Of a stretch of DNA of 64,000 bases, positions 11,271-19,683 are shown piece after piece (positions within the stretch are counted from its first letter, which is position 1; each line of letters opens with the position of its first letter). The translations under genes were made by a program, and so were the position numbers. The stretch is from the NCBI GenBank assembly GCA_963713695.1, contig CAVQMU010000005.1, positions 186,001 through 250,000 of the forward strand, written 5' to 3'. This stretch comes from Rhodoblastus sp963713695. Its GTDB lineage: Bacteria; Pseudomonadota; Alphaproteobacteria; Rhizobiales; Beijerinckiaceae. The notes under the pieces are model-generated. The model saw only the letters and a list, made by a program, of their open reading frames with translations, made no database searches and was not told where the DNA came from.

Positions 11271-12188
11271 ATGAATGCGCCGCCCAACACGAACGATCTC
11301 ATCGCCTTTCTCGCGGTAGCGCGCGAGCGAAGTTTTACGCGCGCAGCCGCCAAGCTCGGGGTGTCGCAATCGGCTCTGAGCCATACGATCCGCGGCCTCG
11401 AGGAAAGGCTCGGGCTGCGGCTTCTGACGCGCACCACCCGCAGCGTCGCGCCAACCGAAGTCGGAGAGCGTCTCCTGTCGACCGTCGGGCCGCACTTCGA
11501 CGGGATCGACGCGGAACTGGCGGCGCTGACGGAAATGCGCGAGAAGCCCGCCGGCTCCATCCGGGTCACGGCCGGCGAACATTCGGCCAAGACCGTCCTT
11601 TGGCCGGCGTTGCAGCGGCTTTTGCCGGACTATCCCGACATCAACGTCGAGGTCGTCGTCGACAACGGCCTGACCGACATCGTCGCCGAACGCTACGACG
11701 CCGGGATCCGGCTTGGCGAGCAGGTGGAGAAGGACATGATCGCCCTACGCGTCGGCCCGGACATGCGGATGGTTGTCGTCGGCGCCCCGGCCTATTTCGC
11801 GAAGCGGAAGAAGCCCAAAACGCCGCAGGACCTGACCGACCACGTCTGCATCAACCTTCGCCTGCCGACCCTTGGCGGCGTCTATGCCTGGGAGTTCGAG
11901 AAAGGCGGCCGCGAAATGAAAGTCAGGGTCGACGGGCAATTGGTTTTGAACAATCTCGACCTGAAGTTGAGCGCCGTTCAGGCAGGGCTTGGCCTCGCCT
12001 ATCTGCCCGAGGATCAAGTCGAGCCGCATGTTCGAGAGGGACGGTTGATCCGTGTGCTGGACGACTGGTGCCCGCCGTTTTCAGGCTATCACCTCTATTA
12101 CCCCAGCCGCCGGCAGCAGACGCCCGCCTTCGCTCTTCTTGTCGACGCATTGCGCCGGCGAAAGCTCCCGTCTGATTTGCCGCCATAG
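11271..12188 (+). CDS. LysR-family transcriptional regulator
   Basis: The 305-residue protein has the N-terminal winged helix (LIAFLAVARERSFTRAAAKLGVSQSALSHTIRGLEERLGLRLLTRTTRSVAPTEVG split across residues 10-65). A type-2 periplasmic-binding-like effector domain follows (GSIRVTAGEHSAKTVLWPAL, GLGLAYLPEDQV). It resembles the large group of LysR regulators that control adjacent oxidoreductases. The divergent cupin and aldo/keto reductase genes are its likely targets. Confidence 0.92.
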   Translation: MNAPPNTNDLIAFLAVARERSFTRAAAKLGVSQSALSHTIRGLEERLGLRLLTRTTRSVAPTEVGERLLSTVGPHFDGIDAELAALTEMREKPAGSIRVTAGEHSAKTVLWPALQRLLPDYPDINVEVVVDNGLTDIVAERYDAGIRLGEQVEKDMIALRVGPDMRMVVVGAPAYFAKRKKPKTPQDLTDHVCINLRLPTLGGVYAWEFEKGGREMKVRVDGQLVLNNLDLKLSAVQAGLGLAYLPEDQVEPHVREGRLIRVLDDWCPPFSGYHLYYPSRRQQTPAFALLVDALRRRKLPSDLPP

Positions 12189-12227
12189 CCGGTCTTCCGA
12201 CCGGCCTGCGACCGGCGCGCCGCGCGT

Positions 12228-12485
12228 TCAGACGGCAAGCCTGTCTTCGCTCATGGCGCAGATGGCGTTTATGGAGTCGATCCGTTCGACGTCAAATCCG
12301 ATCTTTTCGAAATCGACGCCCAGTTTCTCTTCCATGTACATGATCAGCTGGGTCATCGAAAAAGAATCGAGCCGTCCGCTGAAGAACAGCGACTCCTCAT
12401 CTGAAACGGCGCTTTTGTCGCCTCGTCCAAGCAGCAGATCGCCAATGAAATGGCGCAATTCGTCTCGTTGCGCGGGCATGCTCAC
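12228..12485 (-). CDS. Acyl/peptidyl carrier protein (DltC-like position)
   Basis: The 85-residue acidic four-helix protein carries GRLDSFSMTQLIMYMEEKLG. Ser41 in the LDS motif is the expected phosphopantetheine attachment site. It is the last gene of a three-gene operon and its start overlaps the membrane acyltransferase stop by 4 nt. By analogy with DltC it would hold the amino acid or acyl group activated by the ligase. The motif is LDSFS rather than the classic DSL, so the family is a divergent one. Confidence 0.82.
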   Translation of the reverse strand: MSMPAQRDELRHFIGDLLLGRGDKSAVSDEESLFFSGRLDSFSMTQLIMYMEEKLGVDFEKIGFDVERIDSINAICAMSEDRLAV

Positions 12486-13954
12486 AGGTTCGCTCCAAAA
12501 AGGCTCGCCATGAAATGAAGGCGCTGGGCCAGGGAAAATTCGCGCGTCTCGTCGCCGAAGATGTGAAGGGAGATCACGAAGCCCCAGATAAAGACAAAGG
12601 AGGATATTCGCCCGGCGAAAGTGTCGGGAGGCTTGTGCCCCGTGCTTGCGCGCAACTGGGAGAAGGAAATGCCCGTCGCCAGCACCGCACAGTAGAAAAG
12701 GTAGCTGGAATAGGTCTCGAAGGCGCGTCGCGGTCCGAGCGTCGCGAAGACGTGGATGTCGCGGATGAAATGATAGACCGCGTTTCCCACGCCGGCCGCC
12801 ATGAAGGTGGCGACGAAGACCCGCAATTTCGGACGTTTCTTGAAATAGCGAAAAAACGTCGGCATGAAAAAGAAGTCAACGAGCAACTCTTTGAAATAGT
12901 AATAATATCGATTCCAGAAATCCACGAGGGTGCGCGCTTCCAGGGGCCGCCACGTGTTGCGCGGAAGCCGAAATCCGGCGAACCGGGCCACGGCGACATA
13001 TTGGCCGCCCCAGATGGAAAGCTTCAATGCGCTGCGGACGGTCGCCCATGCGATCGCGCCCCAGCTGACGCTCACCGGGAACGGCTGCCCGCGCCAGAAG
13101 GCCGCCTGCGCCGCCTGCGTGTCGGGAAGCTGCAGATAGCCTTCGACGAAGCCAGCCGCAAGATCGTAGATCAGCATCAGCAAAGCGGTCCAGACGAGGA
13201 GCTTCAGCCCCTTGATTTGCGTGACGGCCAGCTCCTCCGGCGACTTCGCCGAAACCCTGCGCAAAAAGGCGGCGCCCTTGCCGAAGGGCGTGCAGGTCGA
13301 TCCCCAGAACGGATGGAACAGCCCGAACTGGAAAAGGGGCGGCGCCGGCTCGCGAGCGCTTTGATCGACAAGCGCATAGGCCAGGAACCAGAAATAGGCG
13401 TTGAACACCATCAGGAAGGACCATAGCGCCGCCTGGGCGGCGGGCTGCATCCAGGACATGCAGGCCAGGGCGGTCAGAACGGCGTTCGCGCCGAGGAGGG
13501 CAAGGACAGGACGCCGCGCGGCAACACAATCCTTGCCGCGCCGCCGCGCCCACGCGAGCAAAAGTCCGCTCAGCAGGAAGAAGACGCCGATGGACAGCCA
13601 GGCGAGAACCGGAGCCGACATCGCGGTCGCCGGCAGACGAGCCAGCGCGGCGTTCACGCCGTCAAACTGAAAATAGTCCAGCTGGAGCGCCATCGCCAGG
13701 CATGCGGCGGCCAGGAGTCCGTTGCGCATTTTGGGAAGGTAGGCGCAGGCGATGGCGGCGCCGAACGGAAGGGGCGCGATCTTGCCGATCGCCATAAGCG
13801 CGAAAAGGCAGGCCAGGAAGGCTTTGCCGACAGGCTTGCTCGCAAATTCGACAAACGCCGCCTTGTCCTCGACGGCCCATAGCTCGCGGAAATCGCGCCT
13901 TTTCGGCAAGCTGAATGCGTCCGATGACTTTTCCAATGCGCCGAGCGACGTCAT
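12482..13954 (-). CDS. MBOAT-like membrane-bound acyltransferase (DltB-like position)
   Basis: The 490-residue protein has around ten hydrophobic helices. The core segment FWNRYYYYFKELLVDFFFMP followed by AAGVGNAVYHFIRDI corresponds to the MBOAT signature region with its conserved His (here in VYHF). The family moves acyl or aminoacyl groups across or onto envelope polymers (DltB, AlgI, PatA). It is coupled by ATGA overlaps to the ligase upstream and the carrier protein downstream. That context argues for transfer of the carrier-bound group to an extracytoplasmic acceptor. The acceptor is unknown, and the sequence is distant from textbook DltB. Confidence 0.75.
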   Translation of the reverse strand: MTSLGALEKSSDAFSLPKRRDFRELWAVEDKAAFVEFASKPVGKAFLACLFALMAIGKIAPLPFGAAIACAYLPKMRNGLLAAACLAMALQLDYFQFDGVNAALARLPATAMSAPVLAWLSIGVFFLLSGLLLAWARRRGKDCVAARRPVLALLGANAVLTALACMSWMQPAAQAALWSFLMVFNAYFWFLAYALVDQSAREPAPPLFQFGLFHPFWGSTCTPFGKGAAFLRRVSAKSPEELAVTQIKGLKLLVWTALLMLIYDLAAGFVEGYLQLPDTQAAQAAFWRGQPFPVSVSWGAIAWATVRSALKLSIWGGQYVAVARFAGFRLPRNTWRPLEARTLVDFWNRYYYYFKELLVDFFFMPTFFRYFKKRPKLRVFVATFMAAGVGNAVYHFIRDIHVFATLGPRRAFETYSSYLFYCAVLATGISFSQLRASTGHKPPDTFAGRISSFVFIWGFVISLHIFGDETREFSLAQRLHFMASLFGANL

Positions 13955-15540
13955 CCGATTTCCTGTTCGAGAATGCGGCGCAACGCCTGGCGATCGACCT
14001 TGCCGCTTTGATTGACGGGCATGTGGTCCAGGCCCACGAGACGGCTCGGAACCATGTGGCTGGGCAATCGCTTGCGCAGGCCCGCAAGCAGCGCTTCCCC
14101 GTCTGTCGAACCGCCGGCGATGAAGGACACGACGCCGCGCGCCGCGCCGTCAACCAGCGGCCATGCGACGGAGCCGACCAGATCGACCTGCGCCAGAATG
14201 CGCAAATGCGCGTCGATTTCCTCCAGCTCGACCCTGTGCCCTGATATCTTGACCTGATTGTCGACGCGTCCGAGGCAGTGATAGAGGCCGCTCGCATCGC
14301 GGACCGCCAGGTCGCCGGTGCGATACCAGCGCCGCCCGTCACGGGTCGGAAAGCGCGCCGCGGTCAGTTCCGGCGCATCCAGATAGCCCTGCGCGAGCTG
14401 CACGCCGGCCAGGACCAGTTCGCCGACGGCGCCGTCGGGAACCGGCCGGCCCTGCTCGTCGTCGATCCGCGCATCGCTGCCCGGGGTTGGCGCGCCGATG
14501 GCGACCACGTCCCTGTCTCCATAGATGGAGGATTGCCCGGACAAGTCGTGGCTGAAGCAAAAAACGGTCACTTCGGTCGGACCGTAGAGATTGAAGACGG
14601 CGCTGTTTGGCGCGGCGTCCCGCCAGTTCCGCAAAATGCCGGACGGCAACTGCTCGCCGCCAAAGATCGTGAGACGGATGTCCGGCAGGGCCTTCGGACC
14701 GAGCGCCTTGACCTGCCTGAGCATGCCGACGAGCGAGGGCACCGAATTCCAGACCGTCAGCCGCGCCTCTCGCGCGAATTTTACGGCGTTCATCACGCGG
14801 CTCGCCGGCAAGACATGCAGCGATCCTCCCGCGCGCCATGTGGAGAACATGTTGTGGACGGAATAGTCGAAGCTCAGCTCGCAGACTTCCAGCACCCGGT
14901 CGTCGGCGCGAAGCCCGATCCGCTCCGAAATCATGCTCGCATAATGATTGGCCGCGCCGGCGGAAATCATGACGCCCTTGGGCGCGCCCGTCGTGCCAGA
15001 GGTGAAGATGATATAGGCTGTATCTTCGGGGCGCATCGGCGCGGGTTCGGAACCCCCGGCGTCGGGAAGGCCCTCGATTTCGACGATTTCCACTTTTTCC
15101 GGAGCGCCCGCGCGCAGCCTCGGCGCCGCGGCGGCGGGCGCCATGACCATCGGCGGGCAGGCCGCGAGCAAGTTTTCATCCAGCAGCGCGGCGCCCTCCG
15201 CGTCGGCGATGATCGCGTCCAGGCCGCACAGGGGCAGGAGTTTCAGCAGGCGCTCGGGAGGCAGGCGGACGCCCAGCGGAATGTACGTCGCGCCCGCCCA
15301 GCAGGCGCCGATCAACGCGATGCAGGCGTCGACGCTGCGAGAGGCGAGAATGCCGACCCGAGGCGGAGAGGCCGGATTGGGAGGCCAGTCCGGTCGACGC
15401 CGGAGACCGGCCGCCAGCGCGGCGGCCCGGCGCGCGAATTCGCCATAGGCGAGCTGGCGCGTTTCCGACGCCACGGCCAGGGCGTCGGGCGCGCGCAGGC
15501 TCTGATCGTAGATCATGTTCGCGAGATTGAAACTCACCAT
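13951..15540 (-). CDS. Amino-acid adenylating ligase (DltA-like)
   Basis: The 529-residue enzyme is a stand-alone adenylation domain. It shows A3 (YIIFTSGTTGAPKGVMIS, about residues 176-193), the A4 region SFDYSVHNMF with Asp225 that in NRPS/DltA domains holds an alpha-amino group, A5 (NLYGPTEVTVF, about 318-328), A7 (YRTGDL), A8 (NQVKISGHRVELEEID) and A10 (NQSGKVDRQAL) with the catalytic Lys. It would activate an amino acid with ATP and load the carrier protein encoded two genes downstream. Its stop overlaps the MBOAT-like gene start. No condensation or thioesterase domains are present, so this is a tailoring system, not an NRPS. Confidence 0.88.
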   Translation of the reverse strand: MVSFNLANMIYDQSLRAPDALAVASETRQLAYGEFARRAAALAAGLRRRPDWPPNPASPPRVGILASRSVDACIALIGACWAGATYIPLGVRLPPERLLKLLPLCGLDAIIADAEGAALLDENLLAACPPMVMAPAAAAPRLRAGAPEKVEIVEIEGLPDAGGSEPAPMRPEDTAYIIFTSGTTGAPKGVMISAGAANHYASMISERIGLRADDRVLEVCELSFDYSVHNMFSTWRAGGSLHVLPASRVMNAVKFAREARLTVWNSVPSLVGMLRQVKALGPKALPDIRLTIFGGEQLPSGILRNWRDAAPNSAVFNLYGPTEVTVFCFSHDLSGQSSIYGDRDVVAIGAPTPGSDARIDDEQGRPVPDGAVGELVLAGVQLAQGYLDAPELTAARFPTRDGRRWYRTGDLAVRDASGLYHCLGRVDNQVKISGHRVELEEIDAHLRILAQVDLVGSVAWPLVDGAARGVVSFIAGGSTDGEALLAGLRKRLPSHMVPSRLVGLDHMPVNQSGKVDRQALRRILEQEIG

Positions 15541-15777
15541 GCAGGCCCGGACGGAGTGCGCGTCAAAACTCGGCGAGCTCGATGGCTGGCGCCGAAAACC
15601 GCATTTATTGCCGGAAGAATTTTAGCCGCTTCGCCTTAAGGAAGGCTTTACCCAACGTCGGCGCGCGTCCGGCGTCGCGTTCGCGCGGAGCTTGGCGCGG
15701 GCCGGTCTTTGCTGTTACGGTCGGCGGCCGGATAGAGTCGAAACGATTGGTTTTCTCCAACACCTGCCGGGACAGCC

Positions 15778-16401
15778 ATGGCCTCCTCTCTCGTCATTTT
15801 CCTGCATGGCGTTCACGCTTCCGGCGATCAGCTCGCCCCTCTCGGCGACCTCTGGCGGAAAACCCTTGCGGATACGGCGTTCGTCGCGCCCAACGCGCCC
15901 TTCCCCACGCCGATCGGCTGGCAATGGTTCAGTCTCGAAGGCGTCACGCCGGAAAACCGGCTGGACCGGATCGCAGCGGCGCGCACGTCCTTCGACGCGC
16001 TTTTGCGCGAGATCATCGGCAAGCATGGGCTGAGCGATCGACTCGAGCGCGTCGCTCTCGTCGGCTTTTCGCAGGGCGCGATGATGGCGCTCGACGCCCA
16101 GGCTTCCGGCCGCTGGCGATTTGGCGGCGTCGTCGCTATTTCCGGCCGCCTTGCTTCGCCGCCGCCGCTCGCGCCCTCGCGCGCGACGCCGGTGCTGCTG
16201 ATCCACGGCGACGATGATTCCGTCGTGCCCTGCTCCGACAGCCGCGATGCGGCTGCCGCGCTGCAAAGTCTCGGCGTGGAGACGCGCCTCCATATCCTGC
16301 ACGGCGTCGACCATTGCATCACGCCGGAGGGCGCCCAGCTGGCGAGAGATTATCTTGTCGAACGGCTTGGATCTGCGCGCGACGAGGCGCCCCTTGGCTG
16401 A
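15778..16401 (+). CDS. Alpha/beta-hydrolase, carboxylesterase/phospholipase family
   Basis: The 207-residue protein has the YpfH/Est family features: LVIFLHGVHASGDQL (oxyanion loop), the nucleophile elbow VGFSQGAMMAL (GxSxG), LLIHGDDDSVVP (acid) and LHGVDHCITPEG (catalytic His). The substrate is unknown. Its stop overlaps the likely TTG start of draT by 8 nt. This suggests the three genes esterase-draT-draG are transcribed together. Confidence 0.9.
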   Translation: MASSLVIFLHGVHASGDQLAPLGDLWRKTLADTAFVAPNAPFPTPIGWQWFSLEGVTPENRLDRIAAARTSFDALLREIIGKHGLSDRLERVALVGFSQGAMMALDAQASGRWRFGGVVAISGRLASPPPLAPSRATPVLLIHGDDDSVVPCSDSRDAAAALQSLGVETRLHILHGVDHCITPEGAQLARDYLVERLGSARDEAPLG

Positions 16402-17218
16402 CGCCGCGTGGATCGGGCACTCGACCAATCTCGTGGGCCTGCCGACGGACCTGATCGCGAGCTGCGATTTCAACGAGGCGCCCCTGCCGCTGAGGATTTC
16501 CGGCGTTCGCGAATTCAACCGCCCGCTGTTCGACATGCTCGCCGAGGCCGAAAGCCTGCCCGAGGCGGCGCAGGCTTTCACGCTCTACATGAACGCCATG
16601 TTCGGCATCGACGCCGAACAGCAGGAGAAGCCCCCGCCAAACATTCGGCCCGGCGCGCCGCGGCGTTTCCGCTCGTCGTTCCTGAAACTGATCAGGGGCT
16701 GGGGGTTTGACAGCAACGGTCCCGAAGGCGCCGTCATGAAGGGCTGGGTCGAAAGCCGCTTCGGCGTCTTCCCGACCTTTCACAAAAAGCCTATCCGGCG
16801 CATTTCGAGCGAGGTCTGGACGGACTATGTCGAAGAGAAGATGTCGAGCCGGTTCCACAACAATTCGATCCTGACCCAACTCGACCTGCTGTTCGAATTC
16901 TGCCAATGGGCGCTGGCGAAATTTTGCGCCAGGGGACAGACGCATGTGACGCTGCATCGCGGCGTCAACGCGCTCGAGGAGCATCTGGTGTATGAACGCC
17001 GCGCCAAGGCCCAGGTGAAATTGCGGCTCAACAATCTCGTCTCCTTCTCCTCGGATCGCCATGTCGCCGGCTGTTTCGGCGACACCATCCTGACGATCCA
17101 GGCGCCGCTCGCCAAGGTGGTCTTTTTCAACGAATTGCTGCCCTCCCACCCCCTCAAGGGCGAAGGAGAATATCTGGTGATCGGCGGCGATTTTCTTGCG
17201 GAGGCGAGCCGGTTGTGA
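16394..17218 (+). CDS. draT: NAD(+)-dinitrogen-reductase ADP-D-ribosyltransferase
   Basis: DraT inactivates nitrogenase Fe protein by ADP-ribosylating an arginine when ammonium appears or energy falls. The sequence IGHSTNLVGLPTDLIASCDFN near the N-terminus is characteristic of the family, as are LYMNAMFG, the internal SFLKLIRGWGFDSN, GWVESRFGVFPTFHK and the TLHRGVN segment. The TTG at 16394 (LADAAWIGHS...) gives about 274 residues, typical for DraT. No ATG lies closer, and an ATG at 16214 would lie deep inside the esterase gene. The stop overlaps the draG GTG start (GTGA). Confidence 0.93.
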   Translation: MADAAWIGHSTNLVGLPTDLIASCDFNEAPLPLRISGVREFNRPLFDMLAEAESLPEAAQAFTLYMNAMFGIDAEQQEKPPPNIRPGAPRRFRSSFLKLIRGWGFDSNGPEGAVMKGWVESRFGVFPTFHKKPIRRISSEVWTDYVEEKMSSRFHNNSILTQLDLLFEFCQWALAKFCARGQTHVTLHRGVNALEEHLVYERRAKAQVKLRLNNLVSFSSDRHVAGCFGDTILTIQAPLAKVVFFNELLPSHPLKGEGEYLVIGGDFLAEASRL

Positions 17219-18120
17219 GCACGCCCATCGAGGACCGCGCAGTCCAAGACCGCGCATTGGCGGCCTTTCTCGGCTTCGCGATTGGCGACGCGCTCGGCGC
17301 CACCGTCGAATTCATGACCCGCTCCGAGATCGCTGAAGCCTACGGCGTGCATGAAGAGATCATCGGCGGCGGCTGGCTGAGGCTGAAGGCCGGCGCCGTC
17401 ACGGACGACACGCAAATGTCGCTGGCGCTCGGCCGCTCGCTGGTCCGCAAGGGCGGCTTTTCAGCAGAGGACGTCTGCCAGGAGTTCGCGCTCTGGCTGA
17501 AAAGCGGGCCTCCGGATGTCGGCGCCACATGCCGGCGCGGCATTCGCCGCTTCATCGCCGAGGGCACGACGAGCGGCGTTTTTGCGGAAGGCGACGCCGG
17601 CAACGGCGCCGCCATGCGCGTCGCCCCCGTCGCGCTGGCGACGTTCGGGCGGCCCGATGCGGCCATCGACTGGACGCTCGGCCAGGGCCGCATCACCCAT
17701 CACCATCCGCTGTCCGACGCCGCCTCGCTGGCGCTCACGCGCATGGTGCATGCCTTGCTCGGGGGCGAGGGCGTGGCGGGCGTGCGCGCGCAGGCGCTCG
17801 CGCTGGTCAGCGAATGGCCCGCGTTTGCTTTCAAGCCCTATCCCGGACTGTCTTCAGGCTTCATCGTCGACACCCTGCAAACCGTGCTGCACTGCTATTT
17901 CGGCGCCGGCAATTTTGCCGATTGCCTGGTCGAAACAGTCAACCAGGGCGGCGACGCCGACACGACCGGCGCGCTGGCCGGCATGCTCGCCGGCGCGACC
18001 TATGGCCTCCAGGCGATCCCGCAGCGCTGGCTCGCGCGGCTGGACCCGGAGATCGTCGCGGAAATCCGCGATCAGGTCCCGAAGCTGCTCGCCCTGGCGG
18101 CGCTCAGGCCTTCCACTTGA
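17215..18120 (+). CDS. draG: ADP-ribosyl-[dinitrogen reductase] hydrolase
   Basis: DraG removes ADP-ribose from nitrogenase Fe protein and so reactivates it. The 301-residue product has the ADP-ribosylglycohydrolase dimanganese motifs GFAIGDALGATVEFM, VTDDTQMSLAL and NQGGDADTTGALAGMLAGA. It starts with GTG overlapping the draT stop by 4 nt, the usual draTG arrangement. Its presence implies nif genes elsewhere in the genome; none are in this window. The 3' end overlaps the convergent thioredoxin-like gene by 17 nt. Confidence 0.95.
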   Translation: MSTPIEDRAVQDRALAAFLGFAIGDALGATVEFMTRSEIAEAYGVHEEIIGGGWLRLKAGAVTDDTQMSLALGRSLVRKGGFSAEDVCQEFALWLKSGPPDVGATCRRGIRRFIAEGTTSGVFAEGDAGNGAAMRVAPVALATFGRPDAAIDWTLGQGRITHHHPLSDAASLALTRMVHALLGGEGVAGVRAQALALVSEWPAFAFKPYPGLSSGFIVDTLQTVLHCYFGAGNFADCLVETVNQGGDADTTGALAGMLAGATYGLQAIPQRWLARLDPEIVAEIRDQVPKLLALAALRPST

Positions 18121-18656
18121 TCGAACAGCCGATCGACGGCGTTTGCTCGGCGACGACCTTGTTATCCCCTGCGATTTTTCGCATGGCTTCGACAAGCTCC
18201 CGCCGCGCGCCCGCCGGCGGCGGGCTGGTGCGGCCCTCGTCGAGCCGGCCGCGATATTTGAGCTTTCCATCGGCGCCGAAACCAAAAAAATCAGGCGTGC
18301 AGACGGCGCCGTATTTCCGCGCGACCTCCTGGCTTTCATCTTGGAGGTAGGGGAAGGGGAAATCGTGCGTCTTCGCGAAAAGCGTCATCTTTTCCAGGGA
18401 ATCCTCGGGATAGGCCTTCGCGTCATTGGCGCAGATCGCGGCGAAGCCGATCCCCTCTTTCATCAGCACGCGCGCGTCGGCGACAAGGCGGTCGATGACG
18501 GCGATCGACATAGGGGCAATGATTGCAGATGAAGACGATCACCGTCCCCTTTTCGCCCGCGACGTCTTTCAGCGCATAGGTCTTTCCGTCCGTCGCCGGC
18601 AGGCTGAAATTTTCGGCGGGAACGTCGAAGTCGATCTCTGTGGGGCTTGCCGCCAT
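18104..18656 (-). CDS. Thioredoxin-fold (peroxiredoxin/TlpA-like) protein with single-base indel
   Basis: The N-terminal part (MAASPTEIDFDVPAENFSLP...) leads to GTVIVFICNHCPYV, the CxxC-like NHCP active site of the AhpC/TSA-type thioredoxin family. The frame then breaks between about 18500 and 18516. It resumes one base later as AVIDRLVADARVLMKEGIGF, followed by FPFPYLQDESQEVARKYGAVCTPDFFGF, also typical of this family. The 553-nt span is 3n+1, fitting one inserted base. The corrected protein is about 183 residues. A second ATG at 18665 is possible, but 18656 has better ribosome-binding-site spacing from GGAGG. Confidence 0.8.
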
Positions 18657-18855
18657 CGCTCGCATCCTCCGGGGGAACCACTGCAAGCAAAGATGCTCCG
18701 GCGCCGGGTTTCGTCAAGCCCGACACGCGGATTATGCGCTGCCGCCCGAAAAAGCGGCTCAATGAGCCGCGAAGCCTCTTGGATTGACGCGCCCCGAGCG
18801 CCAGTTTCGCGCAAGCTTTGCTTCGTCTACTGCGATCTGGATGTGGAGGACGCCT

Positions 18856-19674
18856 ATGTCCGTTCCCGGCCTGAGCCCCGCCGGTCTCGACCTCGCGACC
18901 CTGCTGCGGCTCTCCGGTCACGGCCCGCTCGCGGCTGGCTCCGCCGCCGAAATCGCCAGCGCCGCCGCCATACGGCCCGCCATGGTCGAAAACGTCGCGC
19001 TGCAGGAAGCGATCGCCCAGGTCGACTTGAGCCTGCTTGGGCCCGGCGAAGCGCCCTCCGACGCCTCCATCGGCCTCTACACCGCGGCGCTCGGCGATCC
19101 CGGCGAGGTCGCGACTCTCGCTGCGAACGCCGAAGCGATTCAGCTAAACCTTGTCGCCGCCAGGATCGACCAGATTCTCGTCGAAGCCTTGTCACTGTCG
19201 CTTCGGACGGCGCCCGCGCAGGAGGTCCTCGACCTCATGCAGGCCGTGGAAGCCGCCGCGCTCGCCGCGGGCTTGTCCGAAAGCGCCCAGGCCGCGGCTT
19301 CTCCTGCGCAGGAAGCGGCGCCGGGCGGCCAGGCGGGGATGCTCGCGAACCTGCAAGGACTGGTCGCGGCGGCGCAGACGGGAGACATGACCGGCGCCGA
19401 GGCGTTGGCGCGAGCGATCGGAACGCAAGTCCAGGCGACGCTCCCGGGGGAGACGCCGCCGCCCGCGCTGATGCAATTGCTCGCGCCGGCGACCGGCTTT
19501 CCGATGGGGGGAGCGGAGGTCAATCCGATGCTGATGGCCATGCAGATGAGCCTGATGCTCAGCGCCAAGTCGACGCTCGCAAGGCTGCGCAAATTGCGCG
19601 AGGACCGCCTGAAGCTTCTCGCCATCGCGCCCTTCGCTCCGTTGGAAGAGGACAAGACGCGAGAGAGCGAATAA
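18856..19674 (+). CDS. Ala/Leu-rich hypothetical protein
   Basis: The 272-residue product (MSVPGLSPAGLDLATLLRLS...) is rich in Ala and Leu and has no cysteines, no signal peptide and no clear membrane helix. It seems to consist of amphipathic helices, with Met-rich NPMLMAMQMSLMLSAK and a charged C-terminus (LARLRKLREDRLKLL...). A GGAGGA ribosome-binding site precedes the ATG at 18856. I recognise no family. It sits between the thioredoxin-like gene and cbbR1 and ends 9 nt before the convergent cbbR1 stop. Confidence 0.6.
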   Translation: MSVPGLSPAGLDLATLLRLSGHGPLAAGSAAEIASAAAIRPAMVENVALQEAIAQVDLSLLGPGEAPSDASIGLYTAALGDPGEVATLAANAEAIQLNLVAARIDQILVEALSLSLRTAPAQEVLDLMQAVEAAALAAGLSESAQAAASPAQEAAPGGQAGMLANLQGLVAAAQTGDMTGAEALARAIGTQVQATLPGETPPPALMQLLAPATGFPMGGAEVNPMLMAMQMSLMLSAKSTLARLRKLREDRLKLLAIAPFAPLEEDKTRESE

Positions 19675-19683
19675 ACCGCACGC

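Noticed and set aside
12228..15540. Nonribosomal peptide synthetase cluster
   Set aside because: No condensation, thioesterase or multi-module protein; the MBOAT-like protein points to a Dlt-like transfer system.
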